This document shows, one piece after another, positions 17,952 through 25,448 of a stretch of DNA of 64,000 nucleotides. Source of the stretch: SKKC01 sp046542845 (GTDB lineage: Bacteria; Spirochaetota; Spirochaetia; DSM-27196; SKKC01); NCBI GenBank assembly GCA_046542845.1, contig JBKHAN010000009.1, positions 1 through 64,000 on the forward strand. The letters are read 5' to 3'. Under the pieces are notes generated by a model. That model was not told the origin of the DNA. It ran no database searches and saw nothing but the letters and a program-made list of their open reading frames with translations. The number at the start of each line of letters is the position of its first letter. Within the stretch, counting starts at the first letter, position 1. Position numbers and translations under genes: made by a program.

Positions 17952-19403
17952 TTAACTCCAGATTCGTGGAAAATTCGGTGGTGCAGCAGGCGGGAAGGCT
18001 TGCGAAACCCGTTTTGCCACGTCTATGAGATGAAAATCCCCGCCTCGGGGTCCGGTCAACTGCACGCCGGCGGGAATGCCTTCGTGCACGCCTGTGGGCA
18101 GCGCAAGCGCGGGAACGCCGGCGAGATTTGCGATCGTGGTGTAGCGGTCTGCCTGCTTGCGCTGATACGGGGTCAGACCATCGCTCCCGAGGGGGAACGC
18201 CAGGGTCGGAAATACCGGTGACACCAGCAGGTCGACGCGGGTAAACAGCTCCTGCATTTCACGGCTGATTCGCGCGCGAAGGCGCTGCGCCCGCCCGTAG
18301 TACTGATCGTGAAACCCGCTTCGAAGCACGTAGGTTCCCAGCAGGATGCGAAGTTTGACCTCATCTCCGAGACCGGCGCTTCGAGACAGCCGCACCAGCT
18401 CGTCCGGATTCTCCGCGTATAAAGGCCGCTCCCCGTAGCGCACGCCGTCAAAACGGGCGAGGTTGGCCCCCGCTTCAGCGGTCGCAATCGTGTAGTACAC
18501 CGCTGAGGCGTAGTCGAGAAAGGAAAGCGAAACCGCCTCTACCTCCGTCCCCTGCGACCGGAAAAACGCTTCGATCTCGTTCATCGCTGACTGTACGGCG
18601 GGATCGTCGTTCGTGTCCGCGGCGAGTACGCCGACCTTCAGAGACTTCAGGTCCGTCGGTGCCCGGCTGCCCGCGCTCCCGATATCTAAAGAGGTCTGGT
18701 CTTTCCCGTCCGCACCGGTAATGACGGAGAACACCGCCTCGAGACGATCGGGCGTATCGGCGACAACGCCAATCGTGTCGAGGCTCGACGCGTACGCGAC
18801 CAGACCAAAGCGGCTGACCGCGCCGTAGGTAGGCTTCAGGCCGTACACGCCACAGAACGAAGCCGGTTGCCGCACAGAGCCACCGGTGTCGGATCCCAGC
18901 GCCACGGGTACCATGCCGGCAGCGACCGCGACTGCCGATCCGCCGCTTGAGCCGCCCGCTGTTCGCGAGCTGTCCCACGGGTTTCGTGTCACGAGCAGCG
19001 CGCTTGTATCGGTTGCCGACCCCATGCCGAACTCGTCGAGCGCCGTCTTCCCGACGATGCAGGCGCCGGCTTCGCGCAGTTTCGTCACCGCAGTTGCGTC
19101 GTAGGGACTCTGAAACCGCTCAAGCAGCCGTGAGCCGCAGGTCAACGGCCGGTCCTCGACCGCTATATTATCCTTGACTGCGACGGGAAGCCCCTCGAGC
19201 GCACCGTCAGGATCGGCGGAATCCGGGGATGTGTCCTCGGGGAGTTTAAAGTCGAGAAAGGCTCCAAGATCCCTGTTGCGCGACTCCACGGCGGAGCGGT
19301 ATGTTTCACGCGCCTGGTCTGTCTCGAGAACCGTATTCCACTGAGCTTGCACCACATGCTCCTTTGTCGCGTGACCTGAGGCCCGGGCACCGGGCTCGGC
19401 CAC
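17952..19403 (-). CDS. gatA: Asp-tRNA(Asn)/Glu-tRNA(Gln) amidotransferase subunit A
   Basis: The 483-residue amidase-signature subunit, which hydrolyses glutamine (or asparagine) and channels ammonia to GatB. The Ser-cisSer-Lys triad is intact: Lys77 in GLPVAVKDN, Ser152 in GGSSGGSAVAV and Ser176 in GSDTGGSVRQP, with the spacing of characterised GatA. The product therefore has its own ammonia source independent of the asparaginase-like domain on GatB. It starts 21 nt after gatC and ends 7 nt before gatB. The N-terminal 15 residues (MAEPGARASG...) are atypical and the true start may be slightly downstream. One copy of the dispersed 10-mer encodes GTEV. Confidence 0.96.
   Translation of the reverse strand: MAEPGARASGHATKEHVVQAQWNTVLETDQARETYRSAVESRNRDLGAFLDFKLPEDTSPDSADPDGALEGLPVAVKDNIAVEDRPLTCGSRLLERFQSPYDATAVTKLREAGACIVGKTALDEFGMGSATDTSALLVTRNPWDSSRTAGGSSGGSAVAVAAGMVPVALGSDTGGSVRQPASFCGVYGLKPTYGAVSRFGLVAYASSLDTIGVVADTPDRLEAVFSVITGADGKDQTSLDIGSAGSRAPTDLKSLKVGVLAADTNDDPAVQSAMNEIEAFFRSQGTEVEAVSLSFLDYASAVYYTIATAEAGANLARFDGVRYGERPLYAENPDELVRLSRSAGLGDEVKLRILLGTYVLRSGFHDQYYGRAQRLRARISREMQELFTRVDLLVSPVFPTLAFPLGSDGLTPYQRKQADRYTTIANLAGVPALALPTGVHEGIPAGVQLTGPRGGDFHLIDVAKRVSQAFPPAAPPNFPRIWS
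18542..18551 (-). repeat. Dispersed 10-mer, copy 12
   Basis: Exact, sense in gatA; encodes GTEV. Confidence 0.9.
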
Positions 19404-19424
19404 GGTTTCGGAGCCTTTCAGTCC

Positions 19425-19703
19425 TCAGAGTACATTCGGGATGACGATATAGCGATCCTCTATCTCGGGACCACGATCGATCAAGCTGTCGGCCTCGCAG
19501 AAGCGGCTTTCGCGGTCTTCCCGCAACGCTCCGACAGCACGAATCGGAACATCCGGCGCCTCTTCCGGGTCGGAATCTGCGTTGGCCATGATATCAAAGT
19601 AGGAGAGCATGCGCTGCACTTCTTCTGCAAAACGCAGACGCTCCTCTTCGGAGAGATCAAGTTTGGCGAGGTCGGCGGTAATGGAAAGTTCCGTGTCATC
19701 CAC
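19425..19703 (-). CDS. gatC: Asp-tRNA(Asn)/Glu-tRNA(Gln) amidotransferase subunit C
   Basis: The small 92-residue subunit that wraps around and stabilises the GatA-GatB interface. It shows the family N-terminus (ITADLAKLDLSEEERLRFAEE) in helical form and the C-terminal extended segment with a conserved LREDRE block and final IPNVL. It is the first gene of the gatC-gatA-gatB-aspS operon and is divergent from the trehalase-like glycosidase. Confidence 0.95.
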   Translation of the reverse strand: MDDTELSITADLAKLDLSEEERLRFAEEVQRMLSYFDIMANADSDPEEAPDVPIRAVGALREDRESRFCEADSLIDRGPEIEDRYIVIPNVL

Positions 19704-19866
19704 GGCTGAAAGGTTTACTGAGTCACCGGGAGGCTGTCAACCACAATAATAACGGCCGTTTTTACTCGGATGCAGACATTTTCTTGTTTGACGGCGGTTT
19801 CCGTCATAAAGTATGTTTCAGTACCGTGGTCGAACACCGGCCATGCACAGGATTAAGAGGTTACCG
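19704..19866. promoter_or_regulatory. Divergent gatC / glycosidase intergenic region with palindromes
   Basis: This 163-bp gap holds two inverted repeats: the perfect palindrome AACGGCCGTT at 19751-19760, followed by T residues, and TGACGG (19789-19794) paired with CCGTCA (19801-19806) around a 6-nt loop. The second could be an operator or a leader hairpin for the glycosidase gene. TTGTTT and TAAAGT, 17 nt apart across this hairpin, are weak -35/-10 candidates on the plus strand. Confidence 0.35.
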
Positions 19867-21288
19867 GTGACGAAAAGAGAGTTCCCGACCATACATTTTT
19901 ACGATCAGGATTTTGTCGACTTGTATAATCAGACATGGACCTGGATGGAGGATTTCCAGAAAAAGGGAACTACCCGGAACAAGTTACAGCCCAAGTACCT
20001 CAACTACCCGTCCCAGGAGACGGTGAACCAGTTCGATGCCTGTTTTTCCACGTTCTTTCTCGTGTATTCGAATCGAATCTATTCCGCCGCAGCACAACTG
20101 GACAACTTCTACGGGCGTCAGGAAAAAGATGGGGCGATACGTGGCGAGTATTCCCTCAAGGACGGGAAGCCTGTGGTAAGCAAGGAGAACCCCGAGGGCG
20201 TACACCCACCTCTGTTTGCCTGGGCGGAGTACAATCTGTACCACAAGATCGGGAACAAAAAGCGCATTAAGGAAGTCATGCCTGTTCTCGAGTCCTACTT
20301 CGAATGGCTTGAGACAACCTTCAAGCAGGAGAACGGGCTCTATTCGGTGCCGCTTTCGGCGACGACCATGACCAACTCGCCGCGAAAGAAAACCCGCTAC
20401 CCCATCGATTTTAACGCGCAGCAGGCCATGAATGCGCTGTACATGTCCGAACTCGGCGACATTCTTAACGATAAGGACATAAGCTTCAAATACAAACGTC
20501 ACTATTTCAGTCTCAAGACGCGCATCAATTCCATGATGTGGAACGACGATGCCGGGTTTTATTTTGATCTCGACGCGAAAGAGGAACAGATTCAGGTCAA
20601 GACGATCGCAGGATTCTGGCCTCTGCTCGGAGAAATCCCCAACGAAGCGAAAAGCGATCCGCTTATCCGGCACGTTCGCGACCCGGAGACATTCGGAACC
20701 GAAAACCCCTTTCCGACGGTGGCCGCAAACGAACCGGATTTTGACGAAAGCGGCTCCGGATACAAGGGCTCGGTCTATCCGCCGTTTACGTTCATGGTCA
20801 TAAAGGGACTGGAAAAATACGGTCAGTTCGAGCTTGCCAGGGAGTGCGCGATACGTCACCTGTATTACATTCTCGATACGCTGCATCCAGAAGGGAAAGA
20901 CAGGGGAAACGTCTGGGAAGCGTATCTGCCTCGAAAGGACGGCCCGGCAAAGTGGCGCGGTAAGACGGGCTTTCCACGGCCCATGTTCCTGACCTACACC
21001 GCCCTTTCATCCGTCGCTCTCATGATCGAAAACGTCATAGGCCTCTATATCAGCCTCCCGAGAAAGACGGTGGACTGGATCATACCGACGCTCGAGATCA
21101 TGGGAATAGAGAATCTCTCGCTGAAGCGGAATCTTGTGACCATCCTCAGCAACAAGACCTCACGCGGCTGGGAGATTCGGCTCGAAAGCGAAAAGCTGTA
21201 CTACTTCACCATCGATATTCTGCGACACAAGAAAAAAACCCTGCCGATACCCTCGGGCAAGTGCTCGATGCTCATCGATAAGCTTTAG
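19867..21288 (+). CDS. Trehalase-like (alpha/alpha)6 glycosidase, GH37/GH63 type
   Basis: About 473 residues with the helical-barrel glycosidase pattern of the trehalase/GH63/glucosylglycerate-hydrolase group: EGVHPPLFAWAEYNLYHKIG, the helix pair YPIDFNAQQAMNALYMSELG, and SVYPPFTFMVIKGLEKYG with candidate catalytic acids before them. The C-terminal small beta domain starts near PRKTVDWIIP. It probably hydrolyses trehalose or a glucosyl/mannosyl-glycerate type solute, plausible next to osmolyte genes, but the substrate is not determined. I favour GTG 19867, with AAGAGG 6 nt upstream; in-frame ATGs at 19843 and 19813 lack ribosome sites. No signal peptide. The end overlaps the convergent FeS gene by 4 nt. 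Confidence 0.75.
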   Translation: MTKREFPTIHFYDQDFVDLYNQTWTWMEDFQKKGTTRNKLQPKYLNYPSQETVNQFDACFSTFFLVYSNRIYSAAAQLDNFYGRQEKDGAIRGEYSLKDGKPVVSKENPEGVHPPLFAWAEYNLYHKIGNKKRIKEVMPVLESYFEWLETTFKQENGLYSVPLSATTMTNSPRKKTRYPIDFNAQQAMNALYMSELGDILNDKDISFKYKRHYFSLKTRINSMMWNDDAGFYFDLDAKEEQIQVKTIAGFWPLLGEIPNEAKSDPLIRHVRDPETFGTENPFPTVAANEPDFDESGSGYKGSVYPPFTFMVIKGLEKYGQFELARECAIRHLYYILDTLHPEGKDRGNVWEAYLPRKDGPAKWRGKTGFPRPMFLTYTALSSVALMIENVIGLYISLPRKTVDWIIPTLEIMGIENLSLKRNLVTILSNKTSRGWEIRLESEKLYYFTIDILRHKKKTLPIPSGKCSMLIDKL

Positions 21289-22016
21289 GTTTCGTTCTCC
21301 CCCGAAGCCTGCGCCTGCGCTTTCGCCCGCTTTTTGATCGCGCTGCCGAGCAGGGTAATGCGTTTCCCGGGTGCAACGCCGGTCGGACAGACGCGTGAGC
21401 AGCTGAAGTTTTTCGCGCACCGCTCCACGCCACGGGCATCCGCTGCGAGATCCAGCCATCGGTCTGCCTGGTCCGGTTCCTTCTCGACCATGCGATGAAT
21501 CGAGGCGAGCGCCGCCGGTCCCATCCAGTCCTCCTCGACCGGGCAACTGGTAACGCACAGTCCGCATTCTATGCAGTCCTCAAAGCGCTCGTAGCGCTCC
21601 ATGTCTGAGGGAACCGCAGCGTCGGAGTTCACTTCGCTCGACCGGATGTAGGTTATGTCTTCGGGAAACTCGTTAAAGAACTCTGCCGGATCAAAAGCAA
21701 GATCTCCAATCTGGTGCATGGTCGGAAGCGGCTCTATTCGCACCGGCTGATCCTCCGGTATGTCGGCCAGGCGCTTGATGCAGGCAAGCACAAACTCACC
21801 GTTTACCGCCACCCCGCAGGTTCCACACGACCCGTGGTGACACGACTGCCGATACATGAGATCAGGATCTTCCTGAAGCCGAATATACTCCAGAGCGTCG
21901 ATAATGGTTGTCCGCTCGTTATACGGCACGGTAAACTCGTCGGTCTTCCTGGTCGCGGTTCGATAGACGGCTACGGTTCGTTCGTTCATCTGTTCATTCG
22001 TGCTCTGTTGACTCAT
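21285..22016 (-). CDS. Succinate dehydrogenase/fumarate reductase-like iron-sulfur subunit
   Basis: A 243-residue FrdB/SdhB-like electron-transfer protein. The N-terminal plant-ferredoxin domain has the [2Fe-2S] ligands in CHHGSCGTCGVAVNGEFVLAC-type arrangement, and the C-terminal domain has CIECGLCVTSCP plus CAKNFSCSRVCPTG for the 4Fe-4S and 3Fe-4S (or second 4Fe) clusters. The ATG at 22016 overlaps the stop of the GlpA-like gene (ATGA), so the two are co-translated. No SdhA/FrdA flavoprotein or membrane anchor is adjacent; the FAD partner appears to be the GlpA-like dehydrogenase. An upstream in-frame ATG at 22106 would start inside that gene. Confidence 0.88.
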   Translation of the reverse strand: MSQQSTNEQMNERTVAVYRTATRKTDEFTVPYNERTTIIDALEYIRLQEDPDLMYRQSCHHGSCGTCGVAVNGEFVLACIKRLADIPEDQPVRIEPLPTMHQIGDLAFDPAEFFNEFPEDITYIRSSEVNSDAAVPSDMERYERFEDCIECGLCVTSCPVEEDWMGPAALASIHRMVEKEPDQADRWLDLAADARGVERCAKNFSCSRVCPTGVAPGKRITLLGSAIKKRAKAQAQASGENET

Positions 22017-23203
22017 ACAAGGACTCCCTGTCTGAAGAAGTGGCGGTAATTCGGTAAGGGCTCTTCGGCGGTGCGGCAGGCCTCCGAAACGTCGAACAGA
22101 TCGCATACGACGTCCACCGTCTTCTCGCCCATAATCCTGAGCGTCGTCGCCTTGCCCCCGGTGAGGCTGAGCATGCCTTCAACACCGTCTGTACGGGCGT
22201 GGTCTCTGACCTCGAAGTCACGGCTGAGCTCGCGGCCCTCCTGTTCACTCGACGATGATCCTGCCAGCGGGCGCACAGCCGCCCAGGCTTTATGGTATTT
22301 CGTTTCCTTGAAGTCGGGAACCATGTCGATCGCTGCCTGTGTAAGAAACTCAACGTCATGATCGGGTACGGTGCAGTCGTCCGGATCGTCTGTCTGCCAC
22401 TGGGTGGAGCCTATGATCGAAAGCCCGCGCTGAGGAACTATGATATCGCCGTCGCTCGCGGGCCTGAGTCGTTCGATAATGTTGTTGACGAGACGTCCCT
22501 TATGAGCAAGCATGGTTCCCGGAGCTGGTGTAATCGGCAGGTCAATGTCGGCCATGGCGGCAAGTACACCGGCCCAGCCTCCCGTCGCGTTAATGACCAG
22601 ATCACAGTGCACCGTATCCTGTTCCCCGCTGCGCAAATCGCGCACCGTCACACCGGCAATCCTCCGTCCCTCGAACACGAGCGACTCGACTCTGGTGTAA
22701 TTCCGTATGGTCGCACCGAGCATTCGCGCTCCGGCGAAGAAATGCATGGGAAGCCGGTAGGCATCGAGCGTTCCGTCGGGAACCATGACGCCGCCGAGCA
22801 GGCGTGGATTCAACCGCGGTTCCATTGCGAGGACGTCTTCGGCGCTGAGCCACTGCGTCGGAATATCCGCTTCCGCGCACGCCTGTTCAAAGGTATCCCG
22901 ATACGCGAGTTCTTCTTCGTCAAATGCTACGAAAATTCCCCGGTTCGCCTCGATCGCGTCCGGTGCAATGCGCTTGAGAATGCGCACTTCGTTCATGCAC
23001 TCCCGCCCGACCTCGCGGTCCTTGACCACATACCGTGCTCCGGAGTGAAGTAGCCCATGATGCCGTCCGGTAGACCCGGATGTCAGTTCACCACGCTCGA
23101 ACAGCGTCGCGTTGAAGCCCCGTTGCACAAGATCGTACAGAATTGCTGCGCCGGTACCACCGCCGCCTATGACAGCAATATGCGCTTCTGCTGCTTTTCC
23201 CAT
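22013..23203 (-). CDS. GlpA-like FAD-dependent glycerol-3-phosphate dehydrogenase
   Basis: A 396-residue DAO-family flavoprotein resembling the anaerobic glycerol-3-phosphate dehydrogenase large subunit. Seen: the FAD loop VIGGGGTGAAILYDLVQRG, the SGSTGRHHGLLHSGARYV segment, NATGGWAG, and C-terminal LSLTGGKATTLRIMGE typical of G3P dehydrogenases. The C-terminal BFD-like Fe-S domain of long GlpA proteins is absent. It is coupled to an FrdB-like Fe-S protein rather than GlpB/GlpC, which implies electrons pass FAD to Fe-S and then to quinone or another acceptor. One sense copy of the dispersed 10-mer encodes EGRRI. Confidence 0.85.
   Translation of the reverse strand: MGKAAEAHIAVIGGGGTGAAILYDLVQRGFNATLFERGELTSGSTGRHHGLLHSGARYVVKDREVGRECMNEVRILKRIAPDAIEANRGIFVAFDEEELAYRDTFEQACAEADIPTQWLSAEDVLAMEPRLNPRLLGGVMVPDGTLDAYRLPMHFFAGARMLGATIRNYTRVESLVFEGRRIAGVTVRDLRSGEQDTVHCDLVINATGGWAGVLAAMADIDLPITPAPGTMLAHKGRLVNNIIERLRPASDGDIIVPQRGLSIIGSTQWQTDDPDDCTVPDHDVEFLTQAAIDMVPDFKETKYHKAWAAVRPLAGSSSSEQEGRELSRDFEVRDHARTDGVEGMLSLTGGKATTLRIMGEKTVDVVCDLFDVSEACRTAEEPLPNYRHFFRQGVLV
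22661..22670 (-). repeat. Dispersed 10-mer, copy 13
   Basis: Exact, sense in the GlpA-like gene; encodes EGRRI, with the same frame and flanks as copy 9. Confidence 0.9.
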
Positions 23204-23288
23204 ACGCAGTATGCGCGTGGCGAGTACTCCCTGCGCGTCGTTCCTGTGTTTTCCACCGCCTCCAGAATCAACAGAAAGCGTGGCTTTG

Positions 23289-24053
23289 TCAACGATAGGT
23301 GGCTGTGAACCAGTCGATGAGTGCTCGTGCGACGCTCGGTGGAGGAGGTACCTCCGGCAGCTCGTCGGGCGCGCACCAGTAGGCGTGGTCTATCTCATCT
23401 CCATCGACCTTGATCTCACCGGCTTTATAGTCGCAGACGAAGGCAATCATAAGGCTGTCCGGGAAGGGCCAGGGCTGACTGCTCATATAGCGGATGTTCC
23501 CTACCTCTATGTCGGTTTCCTCACGAACCTCGCGTGCCACGCATTCTTCCAGGGTTTCGCCGGGTTCGACAAATCCGGCAATAACGCTGTAGAAACCATG
23601 CCCCCGACGCGCGTTGTGGGCGAGCAGCAGCCGACCATCCCGGATGACAGCCACGATAATCGCCGGCGATATGCGCGGGTAGACCACAGTCCCGCAGGAG
23701 GGACATACTCGCGCGTACTCTCCCACCGCGCGCACAGTCTCGGTGCCACACGAACCGCAATAGCGATGCGTACGGTCCCAGTACGCGAGGTGTACACCGC
23801 GGGCGACACAGCGGAAATCCATTTCGGGTGTCGTGTTCATGAGTTCTCGAAGCGTAAAACGGCCGTATCCATCGGGAGTCGACAGTTCCGGCTCCACCGG
23901 GAGCAGGCACATTCGGGAACCGTTGCCGCAGTATCCGAAATCAACGGCTCGCGCTTTGTCCAGACCCAGTATTTCCAGATCGCTTTCTCTTAACAGTATC
24001 CTTTTGCCACGGCAAATCAGCTTGTCGTTGGCTCGCACGATGTACACGGTCAC
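23289..24053 (-). CDS. nudC: NADH pyrophosphatase / RNA de-NADding Nudix hydrolase
   Basis: A 254-residue NudC. It has a four-Cys zinc ribbon (CGSC and CPSC), the Nudix box beginning GFVEPGETLEECVAREVREE, and the NudC-specific SQPWPFPDS motif that separates NADH pyrophosphatases from other Nudix proteins. It hydrolyses NAD(H) to NMN(H) and AMP and can remove NAD caps from RNA 5' ends. It stands alone, divergent from the HD-GYP gene and 85 bp from the GlpA-like gene. Confidence 0.95.
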   Translation of the reverse strand: MTVYIVRANDKLICRGKRILLRESDLEILGLDKARAVDFGYCGNGSRMCLLPVEPELSTPDGYGRFTLRELMNTTPEMDFRCVARGVHLAYWDRTHRYCGSCGTETVRAVGEYARVCPSCGTVVYPRISPAIIVAVIRDGRLLLAHNARRGHGFYSVIAGFVEPGETLEECVAREVREETDIEVGNIRYMSSQPWPFPDSLMIAFVCDYKAGEIKVDGDEIDHAYWCAPDELPEVPPPPSVARALIDWFTATYR

Positions 24054-24083
24054 GCCGTTATAGTAATACGGAACCCGCTAAAC

Positions 24084-24112
24084 TTGACACCGCATATGGA
24101 GCTCCATAGACT
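24084..24112 (+). promoter_or_regulatory. Sigma70-type promoter of the GAF-HD-GYP gene
   Basis: A consensus -35 TTGACA (24084-24089), a 17-bp spacer and -10 TAGACT (24107-24112, 4 of 6 matches) precede the HD-GYP gene. The expected start of transcription, about 24118-24120, falls inside a copy of the dispersed 10-mer (24115-24124), so the mRNA would begin within or just beside GGGACGGAGG. Confidence 0.65.
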
Positions 24113-24114
24113 TG

Positions 24115-24124
24115 GGGACGGAGG
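24115..24124 (+). repeat. Dispersed 10-mer, copy 14
   Basis: Exact, intergenic, at the predicted transcription start of the GAF-HD-GYP gene; followed by CGCAGACTTTT. Confidence 0.9.
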
Positions 24125-24152
24125 CGCAGACTTTTAAGGACTGAAACATCAC

Positions 24153-25379
24153 ATGACGTCTTCTGAACAGAAACTACGCGACATTCTCCACCTCGACGCC
24201 GAACTAAACCGCATACAGGACGTTGACATTCTTCTCGAACGCATTTTATCCGAAGCGCGTCGTGTTGCCGGCGCAGACGCCGGCAGCATCTACGTGAAAC
24301 GTGACGATGAACTGCTCATTACCTACGCGCAGAACGATACCCATCAGGCCAAGTTACCTCCGGGGCATAAACTCATATACAACGTTTTCACGGTTCCCAT
24401 CAGCAGGAAGACCATCAGCGGCTACTGCGCGGCTACCGGCGAGCAGGTCAACATACCCGACGTGTACAGAATACCCGAGGAGGCACCGTACGGATTCGAC
24501 CCGTCGTACGACCGCATCAGCAAATACCGCTCAAAATCGATGCTCGCCATTCCGCTGCGTGACCAGAACGGCAACATTCTGGGTGTCATACAACTCATCA
24601 ACAAGTTGATGCCGGACGGCTCGGTCGGCGAGTTCGATGCCGACGATGAGCTTATAACCATGCACTTTGCCACGAACGCAACCGTCGCGCTGCAAAGAGC
24701 CCAGATGACTCGCGCGATCATTCTCCGGATGATCCGCATGGCCGAGCTGCGCGACCCCAAAGAGACCGGGCCCCACGTCAACCGGGTGGCCGGTTATTCG
24801 GTGGAAATCTACGAACGCTGGGCGCAACGCCGGGGTCTGGATCCCAACGACATTGATCGCGCGCGCGACAACCTGCGGATGGCGGCAATGCTTCACGATG
24901 TCGGGAAGGTTGCCATTTCAGACGCTATTCTCAAGAAACCCGCCAAGTTTACCGACGAAGAGTTTGCGATCATGAAGACGCACACCTGGATGGGCGCACG
25001 CCTGTTCGCGGACCGTCAATCGGAGTTCGACGACATAGCTGCAGAGGTTGCGATAAGCCACCACGAAAGCTGGGACGGAAAGGGGTATCCAGGTAAGATC
25101 GACATGGATACCGGGACAGCACTTGAAACCGATGAGACCGGTAACCCGGTCGGGTACAGGGGTAACGAGATACCCATATACGGTCGCATCGTATCAATTG
25201 CGGATGTGTACGACGCCCTGAGTTCCCGCCGGGTCTACAAGCAAGCCTGGTCGGAAGACGACGTCATCGGAGAAATAAAGAAACTCAGCGGCGTCAAGTT
25301 TGATCCGGAACTGGTCGAGTGCTTTCTCGAGGTCCTTCCGAACATACGGCAGATTACCGAGAAGTACAAAGACCCCTGA
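24153..25379 (+). CDS. GAF domain-HD-GYP cyclic-di-GMP phosphodiesterase
   Basis: A 408-residue signalling protein without membrane segments. Residues about 15-190 form a GAF sensory domain (AGADAGSIYVKRDDEL ... SMLAIPLRDQNGNILGVIQL). Residues about 190-400 form an HD-GYP domain with LHDVGKVAISD, the HHESWDGKGYP motif and ADVYDALSSRRVYK, all the usual metal-binding residues. It should hydrolyse cyclic di-GMP under control of a small ligand bound by GAF. It is transcribed alone from the promoter at 24084-24112. Its terminator is the hairpin shared with the convergent pnt operon. Confidence 0.93.
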   Translation: MTSSEQKLRDILHLDAELNRIQDVDILLERILSEARRVAGADAGSIYVKRDDELLITYAQNDTHQAKLPPGHKLIYNVFTVPISRKTISGYCAATGEQVNIPDVYRIPEEAPYGFDPSYDRISKYRSKSMLAIPLRDQNGNILGVIQLINKLMPDGSVGEFDADDELITMHFATNATVALQRAQMTRAIILRMIRMAELRDPKETGPHVNRVAGYSVEIYERWAQRRGLDPNDIDRARDNLRMAAMLHDVGKVAISDAILKKPAKFTDEEFAIMKTHTWMGARLFADRQSEFDDIAAEVAISHHESWDGKGYPGKIDMDTGTALETDETGNPVGYRGNEIPIYGRIVSIADVYDALSSRRVYKQAWSEDDVIGEIKKLSGVKFDPELVECFLEVLPNIRQITEKYKDP

Positions 25380-25387
25380 TGCCCCGT

Positions 25388-25431
25388 GGCGGGTTTCACG
25401 CGACGCCTGGCTGCAGCCGCGTGTACCCGCC
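25388..25431. terminator. Bidirectional hairpin between HD-GYP gene and pntB
   Basis: GGCGGGT (25388-25394) pairs with ACCCGCC (25425-25431), and the nested CACGCG (25397-25402) pairs with CGCGTG (25418-25423) across a 15-nt loop. The 13 perfect base pairs with a small 2/1 bulge fill the short gap between convergent stops. There is no T-tract, as at the other convergent junctions in this window. Confidence 0.7.
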
Positions 25432-25448
25432 GCGAGGGATAGCGCGGT

